From contig CAZIQM010000044.1 in the NCBI GenBank assembly GCA_964541635.1, forward strand, positions 1 to 9,008: 9,008 nucleotides of DNA. Direction: 5' to 3'. Positions 1-6,581 of the stretch are shown piece after piece (the first letter of the stretch is position 1; the number at the start of each line of letters is the position of its first letter). The notes below the pieces were generated by a model. That model searched no databases and was not told where the DNA came from. It was given only the letters and a program-made list of their open reading frames with translations. Position numbers and translations under genes: made by a program. Source of the stretch: DALYDP01 sp964541635. Its GTDB lineage: Bacteria > Patescibacteriota > Gracilibacteria > Peribacterales > Peribacteraceae.

Positions 1-2
1 CC

Positions 3-1220
3 CAGCTGGGCCCGGATGCCACCGATGCCGACCGCCAGGCCCTCAGGGCCGAGTAGCAGCAGCGCCACGCCGCCCTCATCGCCGCCGGCGGCCTTTGCAT
101 CATCGGCACGGAACGCCACGAGTCCCGCCGCATCGACAACCAGCTCCGCGGCCGCTCCGGGCGCCAAGGCGACAAGGGCGAAAGCCACTTCTTCGTCTCG
201 ATGGAGGACGACCTCATGCGCCTGTTCGGCGGCGACCGCCTGAAGGCGATGATGGAACGGTTGCAGGTCCCCGACGACCAGCCGCTCCAGAACGCGATCG
301 TGTCGCGCTCCATCCAGAGCGCGCAGAAGCGCGTGGAAGGACACCACTTCGACATCCGCAAGCACGTCCTCCAGTACGACGACGTGATGAACCGCCACCG
401 CGACATCATCTACAAGCGGCGCCACGCGCTGCTCGAGAAGTTGGCGCAGGCCGAAACCGTGCCGGACGGTCCCGGCGGTCTCCGCGAGGACATCCTCAAG
501 GCGCTCCGCAAGGAAGCCGCGGCGATCGTTTCGATCCACGCCCCCACGCAGGACGTCGACGAATGGGGCGTCGAGAAGATGCACGAAGCCTTCGGCGGAT
601 TGCACCCGGCACTGCGCACGCTCCTCTCCCCCGAAGCCATCCGGGCGGCGCGCGACCCCGACACGCTGCGCGACGTCGCGGCGGACGCCGTCGTCCGCGC
701 CTACGAAGCGAAGTGCGCTGAGCAGCCCGCCGACGTCGTGGCCCGTGCCGAACGCGTGGTGGTGCTCCGGTCGATCGACACGCACTGGATGGATCACATC
801 GACGCGATGGCGCACCTCCGCGAGCAGGTGGCCTTCTCCGGCTACGCGCAGCGCGACCCGCTCATCGAGTACCAGGACCGCGCGTTCCGCATGTTCCAGG
901 AGCTGCTCCAGACCATCGACGCGACGATCGTGCGCACGGTCCTCGGCATCGACTTCGCCCAGTTCGCGCCGCAGCGCATCATCCAGCAAGCGGACCAGGA
1001 GATGGAGGGTTTGCAGACGAACGAAGACCAGATCGAAGGCGAGCTCGAGAAGACCGGCGTCGGCGGCGCGGGATTGTCCGCGAGCCCGGTGCTCGAGGGC
1101 GCGCAGAAGCGCCACGCCCCAACGCAGAAGCCCATCGAAGCCGACAAGGTCGGCCGCAATGACCCGTGCCCCTGCGGCAGCGGTAAGAAGTACAAGAAGT
1201 GCCACGGGGCGAACGAGTGA
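3..1220 (+). CDS. secA: Preprotein translocase ATPase SecA, C-terminal part (5' end outside window, internal amber codon)
   Basis: SecA is the cytoplasmic ATPase that pushes unfolded preproteins through SecYEG. The frame opens inside the second nucleotide-binding domain. It carries the hallmark TERHESRRIDNQLRGRSGRQGD block (codons at about 108-173), followed by the FFVSMEDDLMRLFG stretch. The helical scaffold segment YDDVMN lies at 375-392. The DTHWMDHIDAMAHLREQV and GYAQRDPLIEYQ blocks of the C-terminal helical region follow. After a variable acidic linker comes the zinc-binding SEC-C tail, with a CPCGSGKKYKKCH motif at 1167-1205. The gene ends in TGA. Everything after codon 54 looks intact and under normal constraint. 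The oddity is an in-frame TAG at 54-56. If it is real and not read through, the protein would lose its motif VI region, scaffold and SEC-C tail. The family call is certain; whether the gene is intact is not. Confidence 0.93.
54..56 (+). other. In-frame amber codon (TAG) inside secA
   Basis: Read in the secA frame, the codons before and after this TAG give RAE-stop-QQRHAALIAAGGL, and both flanks look like SecA. From memory, E. coli SecA reads KADWQVRHDAVLEAGGL here, which puts the stop opposite a tryptophan. A single TGG to TAG transition would explain it. Sequencing or assembly error, a true nonsense mutation in one copy, or amber readthrough all remain possible. No other gene in the window ends in TAG: seven use TGA and three use TAA. 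Confidence 0.8.
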
Positions 1221-1222
1221 GG

Positions 1223-1228
1223 TAGGAT
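1223..1228 (+). promoter_or_regulatory. Candidate -10 box TAGGAT (or Shine-Dalgarno AGGA) for the lipoprotein gene at 1235
   Basis: TAGGAT ends 6 nt before the ATG at 1235, the spacing expected if transcription starts at or next to the start codon. A weak -35 candidate, GTGCCA at 1199-1204, lies 18 bp upstream inside the end of secA. The embedded AGGA is also well placed as a ribosome binding site (7 nt to ATG), so this site alone does not separate the two readings. Confidence 0.4.
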
Positions 1229-1234
1229 TGGTGC

Positions 1235-1708
1235 ATGCGCACCGTCTCCCTTTTCATTGCGGCGATCGTCCTTGTGGGATGCGCTCCGGCACAAAGCGTC
1301 CATGTGATCGCGCCGTCCGATTTTTCCGATGTAACACTTCCTGAGAACGGGTGGGTCGAGTACCGGCACGATGATCCCGACCTCACGTTCTCGTACCCCC
1401 GCGGGTGGGAGGTAAGCGAAGACCGCGGCGATATGGATATTTACATTCAGCGAATCAATCCCTTCAAAAGGATCGTCTTGTCGTACTGCGGCGAAGGGTG
1501 TTTCGAGCCGACGGATGGGTGCATCGACGTGATGCCCGTACTTGGCGTTACCGCGTGCCGCGAAATCTATGCGGACGGCGAAAACGAACAATGGAATTTC
1601 ATGATGCGCGTCGGCGAAACGGACCTGCACGTGATGGCCGATAGTGCGCCCGGAGACATGCCCGCGCTGCTCGAAACGCTCCGCGTCATCCTTGCATCTC
1701 TTCGCTGA
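1235..1708 (+). CDS. Small secreted lipoprotein, PsbP-like or unknown fold
   Basis: This is a 157-residue protein with a short lipoprotein signal: a positively charged start (MRT), a hydrophobic run, and the lipobox LVGC with the lipidated cysteine at residue 16. It should be anchored on the outer face of the cytoplasmic membrane. The mature part contains a YRHDDPDLTFSYPRGWEV segment. That pattern, a short strand with a YP-x-GW turn, resembles the start of PsbP/MOG1-type beta sandwich domains found in many small bacterial lipoproteins; this is a fold guess from pattern only. Four further cysteines (in SYCGEGCF, DGCIDV and TACREI) could form disulfides outside the cell. The stop codon overlaps the next gene's ATG by one base (TGATG at 1706-1710), so translation of the NUDIX gene is probably coupled to it. 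The function is unknown. Confidence 0.78.
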   Translation: MRTVSLFIAAIVLVGCAPAQSVHVIAPSDFSDVTLPENGWVEYRHDDPDLTFSYPRGWEVSEDRGDMDIYIQRINPFKRIVLSYCGEGCFEPTDGCIDVMPVLGVTACREIYADGENEQWNFMMRVGETDLHVMADSAPGDMPALLETLRVILASLR

Positions 1709-2190
1709 TGGACGCTGTCCGCCCCGCTCGGCCGCGCAAAGTCGTCACGCTCGTGATGGTCGTTGAAGGCGGCAAAGTCTTGTTGAGCAAGAAGCGGGAC
1801 GGATTCGGCGGCGGGTGGTGGAACGGCTACGGCGGCAAGGTGCAGCCGGGCGAAACGATCGAGGCCGCGGCCCGCCGCGAGCTCATGGAAGAGGCGGGCA
1901 TCGACGTGAAGAATCTCGAGAAGGCGGGCGTGCTCTGTTTCGACATCGAGGGCGACGAGCGGCTGCACGAAGGGCACATTTTCCGCGGGTCCGGCGTCAT
2001 CGGCGAGCCGAAGGAGACCGACGAGATGGTCGAGCCCACGTGGTTCGACGTCGCGGACATTCCCTATGACAACATGTGGAAGGGCGATGACGCGTGGATG
2101 CCGGCGTTCTTCGACGGGAAAACGATCGAAGGCATCCTGACCTTCAACGCCAAGCACGAGCTCCTGAGCGCGCACGTGCGGGCGGCGTGA
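1708..2190 (+). CDS. NUDIX hydrolase, MTH1/NUDT1-like (probable 8-oxo-dGTP/2-oxo-dATP diphosphatase)
   Basis: The 160-residue protein has a perfect NUDIX box (G-x5-E-x7-REL-x-EE-x-G-I) at residues 43-65. This binds the metal ions used to cleave a nucleoside triphosphate to its monophosphate and pyrophosphate. The rest matches human MTH1 unusually well as I recall it. It has KKRDGFGGGWWNGYGGKV, with Asn39 in the place of the base-contacting Asn33. The later segment has DEMVEPTWF and then MWKGDDAW, where Trp124, Asp127 and Asp128 would be the counterparts of MTH1 Trp117, Asp119 and Asp120. Compared with MTH1 there is one extra residue between the Trp and the Asp pair. The likely role is removal of oxidised purine nucleotides from the cytoplasmic pool. 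The start overlaps the upstream stop by one base and there is no Shine-Dalgarno sequence, so translational coupling is likely. Confidence 0.9.
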   Translation: MDAVRPARPRKVVTLVMVVEGGKVLLSKKRDGFGGGWWNGYGGKVQPGETIEAAARRELMEEAGIDVKNLEKAGVLCFDIEGDERLHEGHIFRGSGVIGEPKETDEMVEPTWFDVADIPYDNMWKGDDAWMPAFFDGKTIEGILTFNAKHELLSAHVRAA

Positions 2191-2219
2191 GACGGCGTTA
2201 CCAATCGGCCCGTGCGGCG

Positions 2220-2225
2220 TAGGAT
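2220..2225 (+). promoter_or_regulatory. Candidate -10 box TAGGAT (or AGGA ribosome site) for the SLH gene
   Basis: TAGGAT ends 7 nt before the ATG at 2233. A weak -35 candidate, TTACCA at 2198-2203, lies 16 bp upstream in the gap after the NUDIX gene. As at 1223, the internal AGGA has Shine-Dalgarno spacing (8 nt), so both readings are open. The site supports the ATG at 2233 over the in-frame GTG at 2212. Confidence 0.42.
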
Positions 2226-2232
2226 AGGGCGT

Positions 2233-3663
2233 ATGCGCACCCTCATCCGTTTCGTCCCCGCGATCATCGTCCTCTCGTGGTCCGTTCCCGCGTACGCCCA
2301 AACGGCGTGCACGATGGACGCCAAGTTGTGTCCCGACGGCCACACGTACGTTGGCCGTGATGGCAACAATAACTGCGAATGGGAGAAGTGCCCCGATCCG
2401 AACGAATTGTCTGCCTGCCGGCCTTATGTCTGCGCGGACGGCACGACGCACCCGAGCTGCAGCGAGGACGGCCACGTCATCAACTACTTCGCCGCGCCCT
2501 GCCTCACGCACGGCGGCGACGCGAACGCGTGCACGGAGGAACAATGCGGGCCCCAGAAAATGAAGATCAAGAACTGGACCTGTCCCGACGGCTCGCTCGC
2601 GGGCCCCATCTGCGGGCAGGGCGACGACGGCGCGTGCGGATGGTCCGTGCGCGATTGCCCGAACGATTCGAAGTTCACGGACGTCCCGACCGACCATCCC
2701 AATTCCGACGCGATTTTCTACGTGAAGTCCCACGGGATCGTCGAAGGCTACGCCGATGGCACGTACAAACCCGACGCGACCATCAACCGCGCGGAGTTCA
2801 CAAAGATCCTCGTCGGTTCCTTCCCGAACGACGGTCCGGTCTGCAAGATCGCGCCGTTCACCGACGTCGACCAGACCGCGTGGTACGCGGCCTCCGCGCA
2901 TACGGCGCGTTGCCACGGCCTCGTGGATGGGTATCCCGACGGATCCTTCCGTCCCGCGAATCCCCTCAATTTCGCGGAAGCGGCGAAAATCCTCGCGAAG
3001 GCGTTCCAACTGGAGGCCGTCACGACCGTTCCTGCCTGCGAAACCGGAGACTGCCCGTGGTACCGCGGCTACGTCCTGATGCTCGAGGCGAAGGGCGCGA
3101 TCCCGACGAGCATCGCGTCGTTCGACCAGAAGATCACCCGCGGCGAGATGGCCGAGATGATCTATCGGTTGAAGATGGGCGGCGACAAGCCGTCGAAGAC
3201 GTACGAGGAACTCGTGGCCCCGTCGAAGGACACGACGTTCAACGTGTACTTCTACACGCAGAACGAGCTCGATAACGCCGAATACGAAGCGAGCCTCGCG
3301 GTCGTGCGCAGGATCCCCCACGCGCCGGCCGTCGCCGATGCCGCGCTCAAGGCGCTCTTCGCCGGCCCGACCGCCAAGGAGTACGCCGCGGGCGCCCGCA
3401 CGTCCGCCGACCTCACGTCGCTCGGCGCGTCGTACAACGGGGTCACGATCCACGCGGCGTACGCGGATCCGTACGGCGGCGGCATGCTCGAAGACGTGGC
3501 CATCGTCGATTTCCGCGAGGGCGCGTTCGAGGTCTTGAACGGGGCGGCCGGGCGACAGTTCATGGCGAAGGCCGCGATCGAGGCGACCTTGAAGCAATTT
3601 CCGACCATCAAGAACGTGTTCTACTCCAAAGACGGCGAAGTGTGGACGATGTGGGACGCGTGA
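2233..3663 (+). CDS. Secreted cysteine-rich SLH-domain protein with C-terminal GerMN domain
   Basis: This 476-residue surface protein has four parts. Residues 1-22 are a classical signal peptide ending AYA before QT. Residues 24-145 hold 14 cysteines in three loose repeats, each with a C-x-DG core (LCPDG, VCADG, TCPDG); the family is not known to me. Residues 147-316 hold three S-layer homology repeats. The first two have clear FTDV starts and the GYADGTYKPDATINRAEF and GYPDGSFRPANPLNFAEA signatures; the third is degenerate (WYRGYVLMLEAKG, ITRGEMAEMIYRL). Residues 335-476 form a GerMN-like domain: NVYFYTQ, RRIP, ALKALFAGPT, IVDFREGAFEVLNG and TLKQFP. SLH repeats usually bind cell-wall polymers and GerMN domains occur in envelope proteins, so a wall-anchored role is inferred. 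The ATG at 2233 is preferred over the GTG at 2212 because it gives a clean signal peptide and sits at the right distance from the -10 box. Confidence 0.88.
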   Translation: MRTLIRFVPAIIVLSWSVPAYAQTACTMDAKLCPDGHTYVGRDGNNNCEWEKCPDPNELSACRPYVCADGTTHPSCSEDGHVINYFAAPCLTHGGDANACTEEQCGPQKMKIKNWTCPDGSLAGPICGQGDDGACGWSVRDCPNDSKFTDVPTDHPNSDAIFYVKSHGIVEGYADGTYKPDATINRAEFTKILVGSFPNDGPVCKIAPFTDVDQTAWYAASAHTARCHGLVDGYPDGSFRPANPLNFAEAAKILAKAFQLEAVTTVPACETGDCPWYRGYVLMLEAKGAIPTSIASFDQKITRGEMAEMIYRLKMGGDKPSKTYEELVAPSKDTTFNVYFYTQNELDNAEYEASLAVVRRIPHAPAVADAALKALFAGPTAKEYAAGARTSADLTSLGASYNGVTIHAAYADPYGGGMLEDVAIVDFREGAFEVLNGAAGRQFMAKAAIEATLKQFPTIKNVFYSKDGEVWTMWDA

Positions 3664-3676
3664 CGCCCCGACGGTG

Positions 3677-3682
3677 TAGAAT
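3677..3682 (+). promoter_or_regulatory. Candidate -10 box TAGAAT for the delta' gene
   Basis: TAGAAT (5 of 6 matches to TATAAT) ends 8 nt before the ATG at 3691. No purine-rich ribosome site lies in between (the gap is AGCCGTCC), which favours the promoter reading and an mRNA leader of about two bases. No convincing -35 box is seen. Confidence 0.5.
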
Positions 3683-3690
3683 AGCCGTCC

Positions 3691-4653
3691 ATGGAGAAAT
3701 CCTCCGTCGTCGGCCACGCCAGGCAAATCGCCCAATTGGCCCAGGACATCGAGACGGGCAACGTCGCGCACGCGTACTTGTTCGTGGGGCAGGAACACCT
3801 CGGTAAATCCGCCGTGGCCCGGTGGTTCGCGACGGAGCTCCTGACGCTGGGGCTCGATCCCGACGGACGCGCGGCCGCCGTCGCGCAGATCGAGCGCCTC
3901 ATCCACCCCGATTTTCTCTCGCTCGACCGATTGTGGATCGAGGAGCAGTCCGAAGACCTCGACGAGATCGCCCTTTCCTCGAACCTGCCGCAGGCGCACC
4001 GCTGGAAAGCGCCGTCGATGAAGAGCGACACCATTTCGATCGACGACGTCCGCGTGATCCAGGAGAAAGTCTACGAAACCGGCGAGGGGCCGCGGCGCGT
4101 GTGCTTCATCCGCGGCATCGACCGCCTCCAGGAAGCCGCCGCGAACGCGTTTTTGAAGATCCTCGAAGAGCCGCCCGAGGGCCGCGTGTTCATCCTCACC
4201 GCGTCCGGCGACTCCTCCGTCCTTCCCACGATCCTTTCCCGCAGCCGCGTGCTCAGGTTCGACCGCGTGTCCGACGCGCTCGTGGCGCCGCTGCTCAAAG
4301 GCCTCTCCGAGGAAGACCGCGCGTTCGTCCTCCACGTGGCGCAGGGCGCCCCGGGACGCGCCATCGCGCTGGCCGGCGATCCCGACGGGCTCCGCGAGGA
4401 GCGACTCATGCATAACCAGGCGCTGTCCGTGTGGGGGCCGATGTCGCTGAGCGAACGCCTGCGCGTGCTTTCGCCGCTCACCGAGAAGGGCGCCGACGCC
4501 GAGCGTTTCCTCCTCCACCTGGCGTTGGCCCTGCGCGAAAGCCCCGTCTGGGAGACTCGCCGCGCCGAGGCCCTGCGCCTCCTGACCGCGCGCCTCGAGA
4601 CGAACGCCTACAAACCGCTCATCGTGCAGGAATTCGCGCTTGGAATCGACTAA
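3691..4653 (+). CDS. holB: DNA polymerase III subunit delta'-like clamp-loader AAA+ ATPase
   Basis: The 320-residue AAA+ protein matches the delta'/DnaX clamp-loader family, which helps load the sliding clamp for replication. The N-terminal part reads HAYLFVGQEHLGKSAVA, with a Walker A loop (GQEHLGKS, residues 33-40). The sensor region contains AANAFLKILEEPPEGRVFILTA (150-171), diagnostic for this family, followed by LPTILSRSR (178-186). The usual SRC motif is SRS here, and the zinc-binding cysteine cluster is absent. The only cysteine visible is at residue 138. Length and the lack of a long C-terminal tail favour delta' over gamma/tau. The intact Walker A is more DnaX-like, since many delta' subunits have lost it, so nucleotide binding is plausible. 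The next gene starts 34 bp downstream. The symbol is assigned by family resemblance. Confidence 0.86.
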   Translation: MEKSSVVGHARQIAQLAQDIETGNVAHAYLFVGQEHLGKSAVARWFATELLTLGLDPDGRAAAVAQIERLIHPDFLSLDRLWIEEQSEDLDEIALSSNLPQAHRWKAPSMKSDTISIDDVRVIQEKVYETGEGPRRVCFIRGIDRLQEAAANAFLKILEEPPEGRVFILTASGDSSVLPTILSRSRVLRFDRVSDALVAPLLKGLSEEDRAFVLHVAQGAPGRAIALAGDPDGLREERLMHNQALSVWGPMSLSERLRVLSPLTEKGADAERFLLHLALALRESPVWETRRAEALRLLTARLETNAYKPLIVQEFALGID

Positions 4654-4672
4654 CCTGAATCGAGCGCTGGGG

Positions 4673-4678
4673 TATACT
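4673..4678 (+). promoter_or_regulatory. Candidate -10 box TATACT for murA
   Basis: TATACT (5 of 6 to TATAAT) ends 9 nt before the ATG at 4688, in the 34-bp gap after the delta' gene. The intervening bases (TCTGGGCCG) carry no Shine-Dalgarno sequence. Expected transcription would begin about three bases before the ATG. The -35 region is not recognisable. Confidence 0.5.
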
Positions 4679-4687
4679 TCTGGGCCG

Positions 4688-5962
4688 ATGGACATCCGTT
4701 ACCAGATCACGGGCGGGCACCCCCTCCAGGGCGAAGTCACGGTGAGCGGCTCGAAGAACGCCGCGCTGCCGATGATCGCCGGCATGGTCCTCGCCGACGG
4801 CGTCTCGACCCTCACGAACGTGCCGCGCCTGCGCGACACGGAATTGATGCTCCAGATTTTGGAATTCCTCGGGTGCAAGACGTCGTTCCAGGACGGGACG
4901 GTGACGGTCGACACGACGGGCATCGAGAGCAAACCGATCCCCGCCGAGTACGTGTCGAAATTGCGCGGATCCATCGTGCTCCTCGGCCCGCTCCTCGCGC
5001 GCTTCGGCGTGGTCGAGATGAGCTACCCCGGCGGTTGCGTGCTCGGCAAACGCCCCGTGGAAGCGCACGTCCTCGCGCTCGAGCAAATGGGCGCCGAGAA
5101 CATGAGCACGCCCGAAGTATTGCACCTCCAGGGCCAGTTGAAGCCCTCGCACGTCATCCTCCCGGAGTTCTCGGTGACCGCCACGGAGAACGCCATCTGG
5201 GCCGCCGCGACCCTCGAAGGCGAAACACGCATCGACATCGCAGCCGCCGAGCCCCACGTGCAGGAATGCGCCCGCATGGCCGCCGCCATGGGCGCGGAGG
5301 TCGAAGGCATCGGCACGCACTCGGTCGTCGTCCGCGGCACGAAGAACCTCAAGCCCGTCACGCACCGCGTGCCGTTCGACTACCTCGAGGCGGGATGCCT
5401 CGCGATCGCGGCGCTCGTCACGAAGGGCAAGATGCGCATCCGCGACTTCGACGCCGATCACCTCCGCATTTTCCTCGACGTCCTCAAGCGCATGGGCGCG
5501 GTGATGAAGTACGACGGCGCGGAGAAGGTGCTGTTCGTCGACGGCGAGCTGTCGTTCCTCAACGCGTGCAAGGTCCAGACCATGATTTTCCCGGGTTTCC
5601 CGACCGACCTCCAGGCCCCGATGGGCGTCGCCATGACGCAGGCCAAGGGCGTGTCGCGCATCTTCGAGACCCTCTTCGAGGGCCGCCTCGCGTACCTCTA
5701 CGAGCTCGAGAAAATGGGCGCCCACGTCGAAATCCTCAACTCGCACCAAGCGCTCATCATCGGCCCCACGCCGCTGAAGGGCCGCCTCGTGGCCAGCAAC
5801 GACATCCGCGCGGGCGCCGCCATGGTGATCGCGGGCCTCTGCGCCGAGGGCGTCACGACCATCACGGACGTGCGTTACATCGAACGCGGCTACGACAAGC
5901 TCGACGAGAAGCTCAACGCGCTCGGCGCCAAGATCGAGCGGACGGTGGTCGACGCGGCCTAA
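4688..5962 (+). CDS. murA: UDP-N-acetylglucosamine 1-carboxyvinyltransferase MurA
   Basis: MurA transfers enolpyruvate from phosphoenolpyruvate to UDP-GlcNAc, the first committed step of peptidoglycan synthesis in the cytoplasm. The 424-residue length fits the family (about 420). Visible signature residues are SGSKNAALP with Lys23-Asn24 near the N-terminus, KLRGSIVLLGPLLARFG with Arg93, and the active-site loop PGGCVLGKRPVEAH with Cys117. Further on are FPTDLQAP with catalytic Asp307 and the C-terminal ERGYDKLDEKLNALGAKIER block. Both halves of the inside-out alpha/beta barrel are present. The catalytic residue is Cys rather than Asp, so the enzyme should be fosfomycin-sensitive by family rules. 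The ATG at 4688 gives the canonical start (MDIRYQITGGHPLQG). A TTG at 4640 would add 16 residues overlapping the upstream gene and is rejected. Confidence 0.97.
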   Translation: MDIRYQITGGHPLQGEVTVSGSKNAALPMIAGMVLADGVSTLTNVPRLRDTELMLQILEFLGCKTSFQDGTVTVDTTGIESKPIPAEYVSKLRGSIVLLGPLLARFGVVEMSYPGGCVLGKRPVEAHVLALEQMGAENMSTPEVLHLQGQLKPSHVILPEFSVTATENAIWAAATLEGETRIDIAAAEPHVQECARMAAAMGAEVEGIGTHSVVVRGTKNLKPVTHRVPFDYLEAGCLAIAALVTKGKMRIRDFDADHLRIFLDVLKRMGAVMKYDGAEKVLFVDGELSFLNACKVQTMIFPGFPTDLQAPMGVAMTQAKGVSRIFETLFEGRLAYLYELEKMGAHVEILNSHQALIIGPTPLKGRLVASNDIRAGAAMVIAGLCAEGVTTITDVRYIERGYDKLDEKLNALGAKIERTVVDAA

Positions 5963-5981
5963 GGGTTCGACCGCGCTCACC

Positions 5982-6010
5982 ATGACACCGTCTTTCCAAT
6001 CCTCTACAAT
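5982..6010 (+). promoter_or_regulatory. Sigma70-like promoter ATGACA-17-TACAAT for the MBL-fold gene
   Basis: ATGACA at 5982-5987 (5 of 6 to TTGACA) and TACAAT at 6005-6010 (5 of 6 to TATAAT) are separated by an ideal 17 bp. The -10 box ends 9 nt before the ATG at 6020, predicting a leader of only about three bases. CCACGCGTT before the ATG has no Shine-Dalgarno sequence. This is one of the two best full promoters in the window. Confidence 0.65.
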
Positions 6011-6019
6011 CCACGCGTT

Positions 6020-6556
6020 ATGCTGACCATCAAAGCCCTTTCCGGTTCGGGCGTCTCCCTCGGCGACGGCACCACGACCGTCGTCGCGTATCCGAAGAAG
6101 CCCGCCTCCGGCGCGGTGACCCTGCTTGCCAAGCCCGAGGAAAATCCCTCGAACGCCGTCCTCTCCTGGCCCGGCGAATACGACATCGGCGGCGTCGCCC
6201 TGCGCGGCATCGGCCAGCAGGAAGGCCAGAAGGTCTCGTTCGTCCTGCAAATGGACGACGTCCGCGTGGCATTGCCCTCCGCCCCCCTCGAGGAGTGGAG
6301 CCAAAGCGACATCGAGCGCCTCGGCGACGTGCACGTGCTCGTGCTCCCCGCCGAGAACGCCAAGATCGCCCAGGCCCTCATCGACGAAATCGATCCGCGC
6401 ATGCTGGTCCTCGTGCCCGGCGGCGACGGGTCGATGGACGCCGACGTGGTGAAATCCGCGGGCGCCACCGGCAAGGCCGCCGTGCCCGAAGTGAAACTCA
6501 AGGGCGCCGGTTCGCTGCCCCAGGAGGGCCGCGAGGTCGTCGTCCTGGAAGCCTGA
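6020..6556 (+). CDS. Metallo-beta-lactamase-fold-like protein without metal ligands
   Basis: The 178-residue protein resembles the short UlaG-like MBL-fold proteins common in Patescibacteria. The matching segments are SWPGEYDIGGVALRGI (about residues 50-65), a strand with VSFVLQMDDVRVALPSAP where family members usually read an intracellular ligand strand, then LGDVHVLVLPAENAK and IDEIDPRMLVLVPGG. In active members a GHS/H-x-H-x-DH histidine cluster and further His/Asp ligands bind zinc or iron. Here the region expected to hold them reads AVTLLAKPEENPSNAVLSW and contains no histidine. A full read of the protein finds no H-x-H-x-DH. If the family call is right, this is a non-catalytic, structural or regulatory descendant. 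It has its own promoter and lies 57 bp after murA. The fold call is moderately sure and the function unknown. Confidence 0.66.
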   Translation: MLTIKALSGSGVSLGDGTTTVVAYPKKPASGAVTLLAKPEENPSNAVLSWPGEYDIGGVALRGIGQQEGQKVSFVLQMDDVRVALPSAPLEEWSQSDIERLGDVHVLVLPAENAKIAQALIDEIDPRMLVLVPGGDGSMDADVVKSAGATGKAAVPEVKLKGAGSLPQEGREVVVLEA

Positions 6557-6581
6557 TATCCGCCGTTTCCCCTATCCTCCC

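Noticed and set aside
95..721. A second plus-strand open frame within secA
   Set aside because: It is Arg/Pro-rich and domain-free, and the secA frame across the same bases is strongly conserved.
2212..2232. Upstream GTG start for the SLH protein
   Set aside because: It would add seven mostly Arg residues ahead of a clean signal peptide and would place the -10-like box inside the gene.
1567..4695. A 1042-codon open frame on the minus strand
   Set aside because: It runs antisense to the NUDIX, SLH and delta' genes, which all use the same plus-strand frame. GC-rich codon bias keeps this antisense frame open. Its translation is low-complexity, Arg- and Asp-rich, and shows no domain.
5945..5974. 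Inverted repeat GGTCGA...TCGACC after murA as a terminator
   Set aside because: The stem is short with a 14-nt loop and no U-tract follows; the promoter of the next gene begins within a few bases.
4619..6334. A 571-codon minus-strand open frame over murA and the MBL-fold gene
   Set aside because: It is the same kind of antisense shadow; the plus-strand murA is unmistakable and shares its frame with the MBL-fold gene.
6573..6578. TATCCT as a -10 box for the lipoprotein gene at 6582
   Set aside because: It ends only 3 nt before the ATG, which would put the transcription start inside the coding sequence. Chance or co-transcription with the upstream gene is more likely.
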